A stretch of DNA of 64,000 nt from Chromatium okenii (GTDB lineage: Bacteria > Pseudomonadota > Gammaproteobacteria > Chromatiales > Chromatiaceae), in NCBI RefSeq assembly GCF_002958735.1, contig NZ_PPGH01000035.1, positions 522,001 to 586,000 on the forward strand, in the 5' to 3' direction. Shown here in pieces: positions 55,924 to 64,000 of this stretch. How positions within the stretch are numbered: the first letter of the stretch is position 1; every line of letters begins with the position of its first letter. Made by a program: the position numbers and the translations under genes. The notes below the pieces were generated by a model. That model searched no databases, had not been told where the DNA came from, and saw only the letters and a list, made by a program, of their open reading frames with translations.

Positions 55924-57638
55924 AGAACGCATCAGTAGAAAAACCAATGGGCTGGCGCGGTTGCGCTCTAGTGGTTGATGACGATCCGATCAGTCGTCAT
56001 CTGCTGGCGAGGATGTTACAGCACGAAGGTTTTCGTACTGAGAGCGCTCGTGATGGTAAAGAAGCGGTGGTGCAATTTGCTGCTCTGCATCCACAGATTG
56101 ACCTCGTGTTTATGGACGCGCTGATGCCGTGCATGGACGGTTTTGAGGCAACGCGCCAGATTAAAGCCTTGACCAAATTGAATTTTGTGCCGGTAATTTT
56201 TCAATCGGCGCTGCAAGATGAAGATTCCCTGTTGCGCGGAATTGAAGCTGGCGGTGATGATTTCCTGACTAAACCATACAACCACGGACTGCTGCGGGCG
56301 CGGATTTTTGCGATGGAGCGAATGCGCGACCTACAGCGCCATGTTGCAGCAGAGCATTTGCCGTTGCTGGAATTATTGGAGCGTGAAGATGAAGAGCAGG
56401 CGCTGGCAGAGCGGATTTTTAGTCGAGCGATTAAAAACCGCAACGTCGCCACCGATCAATTGGGATTGTTGCTGCGTCCGGCAGCAATGTTCAGCGGCGA
56501 TTTGGTGTTGACCCAGCATCTGCCCGATGGCGGACTGCGCGTGTTGCTCGGTGATTTCACCGGTCACGGATTAGCGGCAGCAGTGGCGGCGCTACCGGTT
56601 GCCGATGCGTTTCATGCGATGACGCGCAAAGGTGTTGAAGATGCAGAAATCCTCGCCGAACTGAATCGCAAACTCTATCAATTGCTGCCGATTGAGCGGT
56701 TTATGGCTGCCTGTTTGGTGTCGATTCCCGGTGACGGGCAAATACTGCACTGGTGGAATGGCGGTTTGCCGAGTGCATGGTTGCGTACTCAAGACGGATT
56801 GCACGAATTGACCTCTCACGCGCTGCCGCTCGGCATTTTGCCGGAATTGCCTGACAGCGCCGGATTGCGCCAGCACGCCCTTCAAGCTGGCGACAGTTTA
56901 TTGATGTTTAGTGATGGTTTACTGGAAGCGCAAAATCGTGACGGCATTCCCTTTGAAAATGCTGGATTTCGTCCCACGATAAACGCTTGGCAACATGCAG
57001 ACACGGTGTTTTCTAAGATGATTGAAGCACTTGATACTCATTGCCTGAATACCGAGCAAGCCGATGACATCGCAGTCGTGGAAATTCCGCTCAATTGCAG
57101 TCTGTTCACTGCGCCACAAGCAACGGTGCAGCGGGCGGTCAATGGCGGATGGAATTGGGCGATTGAACTGCGCGATGAACATCTCGGCAATCTGCGCTCG
57201 GTCGATGCAATGTTGCGTCCATTGGGATTGCTCGACGGTCTCGACGCGCATCTCGTCGCGCTAGAAACCATCGTTGCTGAACTCTATTCCAATGCGCTGG
57301 AGCACGGCATTCTCAAACTGCCTTCCAGTCTCAAATCCGCACCTGACGGATTTGAGGTGTACTACGAACGGCGGGCGGATTCACTCAGTGCCGGTTGTTT
57401 GGGCTGTATTCGTTTAGAAATCAACTACAAACCCAATGCCGTGGGCGGTCATATTCACATTCGTTTCCGCGACAGTGGCACGGGTTTTGATGTCACCGAT
57501 TGGCAACTCAGCGATCCGAACATTGCGCTGGCAGCGGCGCGTCCGTGGGGACGCGGCATCGCGCTGGTGCGCCAACTGTGCGAATCACTGACGTATCACG
57601 ATCAAGGGCGCGTGGTGGAAGCGGTTTATCGTTGGTAA
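55917..57638 (+). CDS. REC-PP2C (SpoIIE)-HATPase switch protein, intact paralogue
   Basis: 573 residues with the same layout as the preceding gene: receiver (CALVVDDDPISR, Asp67 in LVFMDALMPCMDG, KPY), PP2C (GDLVLTQHLPDGGLRVLLGD, GHGLAAAVAALPVADAFHAM, LLMFSDGLLEA) and HATPase (LETIVAELYSNALEHGIL, DSGTGFDV, GRGIALVRQLCESLTY). The two share long identical blocks across their full length, so they arose by tandem duplication. A likely target is an STAS-domain antagonist, not encoded in the window. It ends against hemD, tail to tail. Confidence 0.92.
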   Translation: MVKNASVEKPMGWRGCALVVDDDPISRHLLARMLQHEGFRTESARDGKEAVVQFAALHPQIDLVFMDALMPCMDGFEATRQIKALTKLNFVPVIFQSALQDEDSLLRGIEAGGDDFLTKPYNHGLLRARIFAMERMRDLQRHVAAEHLPLLELLEREDEEQALAERIFSRAIKNRNVATDQLGLLLRPAAMFSGDLVLTQHLPDGGLRVLLGDFTGHGLAAAVAALPVADAFHAMTRKGVEDAEILAELNRKLYQLLPIERFMAACLVSIPGDGQILHWWNGGLPSAWLRTQDGLHELTSHALPLGILPELPDSAGLRQHALQAGDSLLMFSDGLLEAQNRDGIPFENAGFRPTINAWQHADTVFSKMIEALDTHCLNTEQADDIAVVEIPLNCSLFTAPQATVQRAVNGGWNWAIELRDEHLGNLRSVDAMLRPLGLLDGLDAHLVALETIVAELYSNALEHGILKLPSSLKSAPDGFEVYYERRADSLSAGCLGCIRLEINYKPNAVGGHIHIRFRDSGTGFDVTDWQLSDPNIALAAARPWGRGIALVRQLCESLTYHDQGRVVEAVYRW

Positions 57639-57650
57639 ACCAACGGTTTA
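57636..57650. terminator. Short hairpin shared by convergent stops
   Basis: TAAACC-AAC-GGTTTA overlaps the stop codons of the switch-protein gene and of hemD. It has only a 6-bp stem and no T tract, so termination here is doubtful. Confidence 0.25.
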
Positions 57651-58403
57651 GAGCAATTCACACACTGCTTGCACGATCGCTGCATCTTCTGCCCGCGCTG
57701 CAACTTTCACCACCTTAAATCCTAGCTTCTGCGCCGTCAGCGCGGTGCGTTCGGCAATCACCACCAGCGGCGTTCGCAACAACTGCGCCTTTCCTGCTGC
57801 GCCGAGCATCGCTGCCAAATTCAGCAACACCTCGTCGCTGGTCGCCATCACCACCGCCACGTCATCCGCCCACCGCGCCAGCAACGGCGCGGAATCAACG
57901 TCCGGTTGAACGCGGCGATACACCTCCGCAAAGTGCACCGTCGCGCCGCGAGCAGTGAGCGTGTCAGCAAACAACGCCCGTCCGCCTTCGCCGCGCACGA
58001 TCAACACCCGCTGCCCGCGCATGTCCGCCAGCTCCGGCATGGCCAACAGCGCCTCGCTTTCGTAGCGGTCATTCGGCACTAAATCCGGCGCACGACCGGC
58101 AGCAGTGAGCACTCGCGCCGTGCCGCGCCCAACTGCTGCAACGTGTTTCACCTGCGCCCAGCGTCCGTCGGGAACCTGCGCCAGCGCCTGTTCCACTGCG
58201 TTGGGACTGACGAAATACAGCACATCCCACGTTTCCGCCAACAGTGCGGCGGTTTGCGGCGTCGCCACTGGTGCAATCGCAATGGTCGGAAACCGAATCG
58301 CCCGTCCACCAGCCGCTGTGATTAACTGACACAGCGGTTCAGCTTGCGCAGCGGGGCGCGTGACCAACACGCCGCGTCCACTCAGATCACAGGGCGCACT
58401 CAT
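57648..58403 (-). CDS. hemD: Uroporphyrinogen-III synthase
   Basis: 251 residues, two-lobed enzyme closing hydroxymethylbilane with ring-D inversion. GRGVLVTRPAAQAEPLCQLI and WDVLYFVSPNAVEQAL open the protein; VAAVGRGTARVLTAAG, ESEALLAMPELADMRGQRVL and a final ALTAQKLGFKVVKVAARAED are family-like. Sequence conservation in HemD is always low, so position directly behind hemC (0 bp) adds weight. No hemX or hemY follows, unlike in enterobacteria. Confidence 0.88.
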   Translation of the reverse strand: MSAPCDLSGRGVLVTRPAAQAEPLCQLITAAGGRAIRFPTIAIAPVATPQTAALLAETWDVLYFVSPNAVEQALAQVPDGRWAQVKHVAAVGRGTARVLTAAGRAPDLVPNDRYESEALLAMPELADMRGQRVLIVRGEGGRALFADTLTARGATVHFAEVYRRVQPDVDSAPLLARWADDVAVVMATSDEVLLNLAAMLGAAGKAQLLRTPLVVIAERTALTAQKLGFKVVKVAARAEDAAIVQAVCELL

Positions 58404-59333
58404 TTAGTGCTGCTCCGCCAAGGCGCTCAAAATCTCGCCCGCGCCCTGCGCCAGCAGCGCGTCAGCAACCTGCGTTCCAATTGCCACTGCATCGCTGCGC
58501 AATCCGGCACTTTCCGCCCGAAGAATGCGGGTGCCGTCCGGCGTTCCCACCAAACCGCGCAGCAGCAACTGGTCGCCATCAATCACGGCATGACCGGCAA
58601 TTGGCACTTGGCAACCGCCGTGCAACCGCAGATTCATTGCCCGTTCCGCCAGCACGCGGTCGGCGGTTTCGGGATGATGCAGCGGCGCAATTAACGCTTC
58701 GATGCGCGGATCGTTGCAGCGACATTCAATGCCGATCGCGCCCTGACCGATAGCGGGCAAACTGACGGCTGGCGCGATGTGCGCCCGAATGCGCTCTTCA
58801 AAACCCAAACGAATCAATCCGGCAGCGGCGAGAATGATCGCGTCGTAATCGCCAGCGTCGAGTTTTGCTAGCCGCGTGTTGACGTTGCCGCGCAGCGGTT
58901 CGATGCGCAAATCTGGACGTAAATCAGCAAGTTGACATTGGCGGCGCAGACTGGACGTGCCGACGCAAGCGCCGTGCGGCAGCGCAGCAAAATCGGCATA
59001 TTGATTCGATACAAAAGCGTCGTGCGGATTTTCGCGCTCCATCACCACCGCCAAATACAGCCCATCGGGAAATTCCACCGGCACATCTTTGAGCGAATGC
59101 ACCGCGATGTCCGCCTCGCCCGCCAGCATTCCCTGCTCTAACTCTTTCACAAACAACCCTTTACCGCCTACTTTTGCCAGCGGCGCGTCGAGAATGCGGT
59201 CGCCTTTGGTGCTCATGCCGATGATTTCAATCGCCAGTTCGGGATGCAGCGTTTTAAGCAGCGCGGCGACGTGCTCGGCCTGCCACAGCGCCAGCGGAGA
59301 TTTGCGGGTTGCGATACGAATACTGTTAACCAT
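58404..59333 (-). CDS. hemC: Hydroxymethylbilane synthase (porphobilinogen deaminase)
   Basis: 309 residues. It polymerises four porphobilinogens on a dipyrromethane cofactor bound to Cys241 ([13 protein letters not shown]). [46 protein letters not shown] and [18 protein letters not shown] are all present. ATG 59333 ([12 protein letters not shown]) has AGGAAT upstream and matches the family start; the longer upstream frame is not needed. Operon hemC-hemD. Confidence 0.95.
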   Translation of the reverse strand: MVNSIRIATRKSPLALWQAEHVAALLKTLHPELAIEIIGMSTKGDRILDAPLAKVGGKGLFVKELEQGMLAGEADIAVHSLKDVPVEFPDGLYLAVVMERENPHDAFVSNQYADFAALPHGACVGTSSLRRQCQLADLRPDLRIEPLRGNVNTRLAKLDAGDYDAIILAAAGLIRLGFEERIRAHIAPAVSLPAIGQGAIGIECRCNDPRIEALIAPLHHPETADRVLAERAMNLRLHGGCQVPIAGHAVIDGDQLLLRGLVGTPDGTRILRAESAGLRSDAVAIGTQVADALLAQGAGEILSALAEQH

Positions 59334-59548
59334 GTTGATTCCTAAAAATAACTCGGTGAAAACCGGCGAGATGCGCACCACTGTTAGCGCGTGGAAGCGA
59401 TTGTGGCATAGCGCGGTCGGAAAAAAAGTTGGCAATTGTCAGGAAAAAAGCGGGTTACTGCCAACTGAATCACCCGGATCGCACCGACGCGCCGTCAATG
59501 GCAGAATGTTTGAACACCTTGATTCTCAATCGCCCGGAGTTTTCGTTG

Positions 59549-60940
59549 ATGCACCCCTCCGAATTACTGCGCACCAAAGTCATTAACGCCGATCACGTTC
59601 TGTCTAACCACGGCTTGCGGCGCGTGCTCGGCCCGTTTGATCTCACCTTGCTGGGTATCGGCGCGATCATCGGCGCGGGCATTTTCGTTTTAACCGGCGT
59701 TGCCGCAGCGACCCAAGCCGGTCCCGCCATCATTTTGTCTTACGTCATCGCCGGAATTGCTTGTGCTTTCAGCGCGTTGGCTTATGCAGAATTGGCAGCA
59801 TCCGTCGGCGGCTGCGGCAGTGCTTATGGCTACAGCTACGCCGGTTTGGGCGAAATCATCGCGTGGATCATCGGCTGGGATTTAATTTTGGAATACGGCG
59901 TTGCAGTGTCCGCCGTCGCAATTGGCTGGTCAGCCTATGTCAACAACGCGCTGGCTGCCGTCGGGCTGGCGCTGCCAGAAGTGCTGGTGAAAGGCCCGCT
60001 AGAAGGCGGTTGGCTGAATCTGCCCGCCACGCTGATCGTGTTGATTTTGGCGGGATTATTAAGTTTAGGTGTGCGCGAAAGTGTGCGCGTCAACGCCGTA
60101 ATGGTGTTCGTCAAACTGGTGGCTATTACCATTTTTATCGCCGTCGCTGCATCTCACGTCGAACCCGCACACTGGACGCCATTTATGCCGTTCGGCTGGA
60201 GCGGCGTCATGGGCGGCGCAGCGTTGATTTTCTTCGCGTATGTCGGCTTTGATGCAGTCTCCACTGCTGCCGAAGAAGCCCACAATCCGCAGCGTGATTT
60301 GCCAATTGGCATTTTGGCTTCATTAGTCATTTGCACCTTAATTTATATTATTGTTGCCGGATTACTGACGGCAGTAGTCGCTTATCCAACATTGAATGTC
60401 GGTTCACCAGTTGCGGATGTCATGTTGCGATTAGGTTATCCGTGGGCAGCGGGCGTCATTGCCGCTGGCGCAATTGCCGGATTAACAACAGTGATGCTGG
60501 TGCTGTATTACGGATTAACCCGAGTATTTCTCGCCATGTCCCGCGATGGTTTATTACCGCCACTATTCGCACAAGTGAATCCGCGCACCCATACGCCAAC
60601 GCGAGTGATTATGGTCAGTGGGCTATTGATGGCAACTATCGCCGGATTAACACCGATTGGCGATGTAGCTGAATTAGTGAATATCGGCACTTTAGCCGCA
60701 TTCTTTTTAGTGTGTATTGGCGTGGTCAGTTTGCGTTACACCCATCCTGATTTACCGCGTCCATTCAAAACGCCGTGGTCGCCAATCGTGCCATTAATGG
60801 GCGCAACATCCTGTTTTATATTGATGTTGAATTTGCCGCTCATTACTTGGTTGCGTTTTTTAATTTGGCTACTGCTGGGATTAGCGATTTATTTTCTCTA
60901 TTCGCGCCAGCACAGCCTATTAGCCACCGCGAGCGAATAA
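59549..60940 (+). CDS. APC-superfamily amino acid permease (cationic amino acid transporter-like)
   Basis: 463 residues with about 12 membrane helices. LTLLGIGAIIGAGIFVLTG is the APC signature of helix 1, and SYVIAGIACAFSALAYAELAA follows. FFAYVGFDAVSTAAEEAHNPQRDLPIGI is helix 6 and its loop, typical of the YhdG/CAT group. Substrate is probably an amino acid, but specificity is not readable. ATG 59549 has GGAG at a good distance; longer frames upstream are unlikely. It overlaps nothing and lies 4 bp before the DedA gene. Confidence 0.88.
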   Translation: MHPSELLRTKVINADHVLSNHGLRRVLGPFDLTLLGIGAIIGAGIFVLTGVAAATQAGPAIILSYVIAGIACAFSALAYAELAASVGGCGSAYGYSYAGLGEIIAWIIGWDLILEYGVAVSAVAIGWSAYVNNALAAVGLALPEVLVKGPLEGGWLNLPATLIVLILAGLLSLGVRESVRVNAVMVFVKLVAITIFIAVAASHVEPAHWTPFMPFGWSGVMGGAALIFFAYVGFDAVSTAAEEAHNPQRDLPIGILASLVICTLIYIIVAGLLTAVVAYPTLNVGSPVADVMLRLGYPWAAGVIAAGAIAGLTTVMLVLYYGLTRVFLAMSRDGLLPPLFAQVNPRTHTPTRVIMVSGLLMATIAGLTPIGDVAELVNIGTLAAFFLVCIGVVSLRYTHPDLPRPFKTPWSPIVPLMGATSCFILMLNLPLITWLRFLIWLLLGLAIYFLYSRQHSLLATASE

Positions 60941-60944
60941 GCCC

Positions 60945-61553
60945 ATGCACACATTGATTGATTGGTTATTGGTCACGGTTAACGGTTGGGGCTACGCTGG
61001 TATTTTCATTTTAATGGCGTTGGAATCGACCGTGTTACCGGTTCCCAGCGAATTGGTGTTAATTCCGGCCGGTTATCTCGCGTATCAGGGACAAATGAAT
61101 CTGATGCTCATCATACTGGCATCAACGTTCGGCAGCCTTGCCGGAGCGTTTATTAATTACGGGTTTGCGCTCTGGGTGGGGCGACCATTTCTGGAACGTT
61201 ATGGGCGTTATTTTTTTGTGCGCCCAGCATTATTGAATAAAACCGACGTTTTTTTTGCACGGCACGGCGCGATTTCTACTTTCACTGGGCGATTGATTCC
61301 CGGCATTCGCCATTTGATTTCATTGCCCGCCGGATTGTGCCGAATGCCGGTCGCCACCTTCGCGGGTTATACCAGTTTGGGTGCAGGGATTTGGTCGGTG
61401 GTACTGACGCTGCTGGGTTATGTCATCGGCGATAACGCCGCATTATTACAGGCAAATTTGCCGCTGGTGACAGTTGCCGTGCTGATCTTTGTCGTGCTCA
61501 CGCTGGCGGTTTATGTGCGCTGGCAACGCCGCGCAGCGGATATGCCCAGATGA
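60945..61553 (+). CDS. DedA-family membrane protein
   Basis: 202 residues with about five hydrophobic segments. GYAGIFILMALESTVLPVPSELVLIPAG at the start and FFARHGAISTFTGRLIPGIRHLISLPAGL (the conserved G-R-x-x-P-G-x-R motif) identify DedA. Family members act as lipid scramblases for undecaprenyl phosphate or phosphatidylethanolamine and maintain envelope stability. The stop overlaps the BepA-like ATG (ATGA), so it is coupled to an envelope-quality protease. Confidence 0.92.
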   Translation: MHTLIDWLLVTVNGWGYAGIFILMALESTVLPVPSELVLIPAGYLAYQGQMNLMLIILASTFGSLAGAFINYGFALWVGRPFLERYGRYFFVRPALLNKTDVFFARHGAISTFTGRLIPGIRHLISLPAGLCRMPVATFAGYTSLGAGIWSVVLTLLGYVIGDNAALLQANLPLVTVAVLIFVVLTLAVYVRWQRRAADMPR

Positions 61554-63007
61554 TGCGCCAGCAGTTGTTCATCGGCAGCGTGTTGGCGCTGTGCTGGCTC
61601 GGTCAACCGCCCGCGCAAACGCTCAATCTTCCCGATCTCGGCAATTCCGCTGACCGCCTGCTGTCCACTGGCGCAGAAACGCGGCTCGGTCAAGCGTTTA
61701 TGCGCAGCGTCCGCACTGCGCTGCCGGTGTTGGATGATCCGCTGCTGGTCAGTTATCTCGAAATGCTCGGCAATACGCTGGTGGCAGCCGATCAGCAAGC
61801 CAGCGCTGGGTTCACGTTTTTCCTGATTGATGCGCCGGTGGTCAACGCCTTCGCTGGGCCCGGCGGTTATATCGGCGTTTACAGCGGGTTGATTCTCGCC
61901 GCAGAAACCGAGAGCGAGCTGGCGGGCGTCATCGCCCACGAAATCGCGCACGTCACCCAGCGCCATCTGATGCGCGGTTTTGAAGATCAAAGCCAATTTT
62001 CGATTCCCGCGACGGCGCTGTTGGTAGCCGCCGCGATTCTCGGTGCGCAGGTCTCGCCCGATGCGGGCATGGCAGCCATTGCCGGAATTCAGGCTGCAAC
62101 CGTGCAACGGCAAATTAACTTCACCCGCGATAACGAAAATGAAGCAGATCGCCTCGGCATCACCACGCTCGCCCACGCGGGCTACGATCCACACGCGATG
62201 GCGGGATTTTTCGGGCGGCTGGCGCAATCGGGGCGGCTGTATGACAACCACGCGCCGGAGTTTCTGCGCACCCATCCCGTCACCAGTAATCGCATCGCCG
62301 ATGCGCTCAGTCGTGCGGATGAATTTGGCGCACATCAGCGCCCAGACAGTTTGCGGTTTCAACTGGTGCGGGCGCGACTGCGCGAACGCAGTTACCGCCG
62401 CTCGGAACTGGCAGTGACGTATTTTCGAGACAGTTTGCGCGAGGGACGGTATCGCAGCGAAATTGCGGAACGTTACGGTTATGCGCTGGCGCTGCTGCGG
62501 GCGCACCAGTTCGCCGAGGCGCAGACGGAAATCAGCAAATTGCTGGCAGCGTCTCCGCAGCAAGCGGAATTCATCATTCTCGCAGCGCGGTTGCAGTTGG
62601 CGCAGCAACACCCGGCAGCGGCGCTGGCACAATTGAAACAGGCACTTGCGCACACGCCTGATGTCTGGCCGCTGCGGGTGGCTTATGCGGAGGCATTGCT
62701 GGCCAATAACCAACCGCAGTTGGCATTGGACGAACTCACTGCCGTCGAGCGCCAGCGCCCCGGTCTCGCGGTGCTTTACGATTTGCTGGAACAGGCGGCG
62801 ATGAAGACCGGGAATCAAGCCGCAACGCATCGGTTTCGGGCCGAAAAGCATTATGCCGAGGGCGATGTAAAGGCAGCGATTCGCCAGCTTGAGATTGCCT
62901 TGCGCCAGCCAAAATTGCCGTATCACGATGCAGCGCGAATTCAGGCACGTTTGGAAACATGGCAAGAGGAACGGCAAATGCAGAAAAAACGGGATAAAAA
63001 TCAATGA
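61550..63007 (+). CDS. bepA: BepA-like M48 metalloprotease with TPR domain
   Basis: 485 residues. Signal peptide (to ~PAQT), an M48 zinc protease domain with HEIAH at 130-134 (VIAHEIAHVTQRHLMRGFED), the third ligand Glu in NEADRLGITTLAHAGYDP, and RTHPVTSNRIADAL. The C-terminal ~200 residues form TPR-like helices. In E. coli BepA checks and degrades misassembled outer-membrane LptD and BAM clients. The ATG overlaps the DedA stop, and the stop overlaps the next regulator (ATGA). The symbol is by homology of architecture. Confidence 0.88.
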   Translation: MMRQQLFIGSVLALCWLGQPPAQTLNLPDLGNSADRLLSTGAETRLGQAFMRSVRTALPVLDDPLLVSYLEMLGNTLVAADQQASAGFTFFLIDAPVVNAFAGPGGYIGVYSGLILAAETESELAGVIAHEIAHVTQRHLMRGFEDQSQFSIPATALLVAAAILGAQVSPDAGMAAIAGIQAATVQRQINFTRDNENEADRLGITTLAHAGYDPHAMAGFFGRLAQSGRLYDNHAPEFLRTHPVTSNRIADALSRADEFGAHQRPDSLRFQLVRARLRERSYRRSELAVTYFRDSLREGRYRSEIAERYGYALALLRAHQFAEAQTEISKLLAASPQQAEFIILAARLQLAQQHPAAALAQLKQALAHTPDVWPLRVAYAEALLANNQPQLALDELTAVERQRPGLAVLYDLLEQAAMKTGNQAATHRFRAEKHYAEGDVKAAIRQLEIALRQPKLPYHDAARIQARLETWQEERQMQKKRDKNQ

Positions 63008-63624
63008 CAACGGATGCAACCGTGTTTGTGGTCGATGACGATCAAGCCATGCGCACTTCGCTACAGTGGCTGATTGAATCGACGGGTCTTACCGTACAAA
63101 CGTTTGAATCAGCAGATGTTTTTCTGGCTGATTATGCGCCGGGGCGAGCAGGCTGTTTATTGCTGGATGTGCGTATGCCGGGCATGACAGGTTTGGAATT
63201 GCAGAGTTATCTCACGCGTCAGGGCTATCGGCTGCCGGTGATTCTGATTACTGGTCATGGCGATGTAGCGATGGCGGTAAAAGCGATGAAAGCTGGCGCG
63301 TTGGATTTTATTGAAAAGCCGTTTCACGATGAGGATTTGCTCCGCAGCATTCATCAAGCCTTAGATTTTGATCAAAAAAATCGCGCCAGCCATGTCGTTC
63401 GCGCTGAGATTGCCATGCGGTTGGCGGAATTGACGCCGCGTGAGCACGAGGTGATGACGATGGTGACTGATGGATTGTCAAACCGCGAAATTGCCGCTGC
63501 GCTCGGTGTCAGTGCCAAAACAGTGGAAGCGCATCGAGCGCGAGTGATGGAAAAAATGCGGGCGGAATCGCTGGCGGAATTGGTGCGGATGGCGCTGCTG
63601 GTCGCACCAGAAACGGCGCTGTAA
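63004..63624 (+). CDS. FixJ/NarL-type response regulator
   Basis: 206 residues. Receiver 1-~120 with VFVVDDDQAMR, acceptor Asp55 (CLLLDVRMPGMTG), ITGHGDVAMAVKAMKAGALDFIEKPF, the FixJ-type pattern; then a LuxR-type helix-turn-helix (LTPREHEVMTMVTDGLSNREIAAALGVSAKTVEAHRARVMEKM). It activates transcription when phosphorylated by a partner kinase, not present nearby. Coupled to the BepA-like gene by a 4-bp overlap, so envelope stress could be its cue, which is speculative. Confidence 0.92.
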   Translation: MTTDATVFVVDDDQAMRTSLQWLIESTGLTVQTFESADVFLADYAPGRAGCLLLDVRMPGMTGLELQSYLTRQGYRLPVILITGHGDVAMAVKAMKAGALDFIEKPFHDEDLLRSIHQALDFDQKNRASHVVRAEIAMRLAELTPREHEVMTMVTDGLSNREIAAALGVSAKTVEAHRARVMEKMRAESLAELVRMALLVAPETAL

Positions 63625-63643
63625 ACGCTGAGGATTTAAGTGA

Positions 63644-63970
63644 ATGAACGGATGTTTTCTCAAATTTTACGTCGCCGAAAATCGCCGCCATCGGCATCGG
63701 TTGGTGTACGAATGGCTGCTCGAAGAAGCGCAGAGTTTCGGTTTACACGGCGGTTCGGCATTTCGGGCGCTGGCGGGTTTCGGTCGTCACGGGCGGTTGC
63801 ACGAAGAGCATTTTTTTGAATTGGCTGGCGATGTGCCAGTTGAAGTGGGTTTTGTCATTACGGATGATGAAGCAGATCGTTTCTTGACGCATCTCGCGGC
63901 GCAGCAGTTGAATCTGTTTTATCTGCGCGTTCCCGTCACGGCGGGATTTACTGCGGAGCTGCTGCCGTGA
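63644..63970 (+). CDS. DUF190 domain protein
   Basis: 108 residues. CFLKFYVAENRRHRHRLVYEWLLEEAQSFGLHGGSAFRALAGFGRHGRLHEEHFFELAGDVPVEVGFV fits DUF190, a PII-like ferredoxin-fold family often encoded beside the CrcB/FluC fluoride channel. No CrcB gene lies before it. The stop overlaps the next ATG (63970), which leaves the window after ten codons. Confidence 0.85.
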   Translation: MNGCFLKFYVAENRRHRHRLVYEWLLEEAQSFGLHGGSAFRALAGFGRHGRLHEEHFFELAGDVPVEVGFVITDDEADRFLTHLAAQQLNLFYLRVPVTAGFTAELLP

Positions 63971-64000
63971 TGCGCCGAATCTCAACACGAGCACTCTGGC
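63970..64000 (+). CDS. Start of a further gene, cut by window end
   Basis: An ATG overlaps the DUF190 stop (ATGA) and opens M-R-R-I-S-T-R-A-L-W. The arginine-rich start could lead into a signal or membrane segment, but only ten codons are visible and the product cannot be named. Confidence 0.35.
   Translation, partial: MRRISTRALW

Overview
The window looks like chromosomal DNA of a phototrophic gammaproteobacterium, most likely a purple sulfur bacterium of the Chromatiaceae. It carries a light-harvesting alpha/beta pair (19448-19858) under a promoter with two perfect TGT-N12-ACA motifs, a bacteriophytochrome, a bilin-reductase-like protein carrying a BchB-type C-terminal domain, Rnf genes, and many gammaproteobacterial housekeeping genes. 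No rRNA, tRNA, CRISPR array, prophage or insertion sequence was recognised.

Layout. 1-7756: substrate-binding protein plus hybrid kinase, glycogen phosphorylase (one frameshift), and a REC-REC-GGDEF protein. 7861-11401: a two-gene secreted system, a cohesin-like protein with a PEP-CTERM-like tail followed by a subtilisin ending in a dockerin. 11497-19360: stand-alone bacteriophytochrome, a reverse-strand operon glnS/DinB-like/efflux adaptor, then DUF1840, mobB and gspE. 19373-22839: LH genes divergent from thiD-thiE-hemL. 22844-27926: dsbA, TPR-methyltransferase, a secreted protein, broken phoU and broken MTIP phosphorylase. 27975-38596: a Pro/Ala-rich membrane protein, then rimP-nusA-infB-rbfA-truB, a toxin-antitoxin pair, rpsO and pnp. 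38598-46844: SDR, SCP2 protein, pdxH, cinA-type amidase, trpG-trpD-trpC, brnT-brnA, rnfB-rnfC-rnfH. 46854-57638: bilin-reductase/PCP_red fusion, RIO kinase, and a signalling block (HD-GYP, a giant hybrid kinase, two tandem REC-PP2C-HATPase switch proteins). 57648-64000: hemD-hemC, an APC permease, DedA, a BepA-like protease, a FixJ-like regulator, DUF190.

Three observations stand out. First, a 78-bp (26-codon) palindromic repeat with AAATCCCCCC...GGGGGGATTT ends lies inside glnS, rbfA and the giant kinase gene. In rbfA, the kinase and the complete glnS unit it is read in one identical frame, adding a Pro/Lys/Gly-rich peptide (K-S-P-x-x-P ... E-K-P-P-x-x-K-G-G-L-G-G-F) at what look like loops or linkers. 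Second, a possible cohesin-dockerin pair joins a surface-anchored protein to a protease in a phototroph. Third, a ferredoxin-dependent bilin-reductase-like domain is fused to the PCP_red domain otherwise typical of protochlorophyllide reductase.

Caution: about thirty frame breaks are visible, almost all explained by one missing base and concentrated in 26219-27926 and 40058-46844, including biosynthetic genes (trpD, trpC, pdxH). The uniform -1 bias and the conserved protein sequence on both sides make sequencing or assembly deletions more likely than true decay. These loci are typed as pseudogene only because the given sequence cannot encode the full protein.
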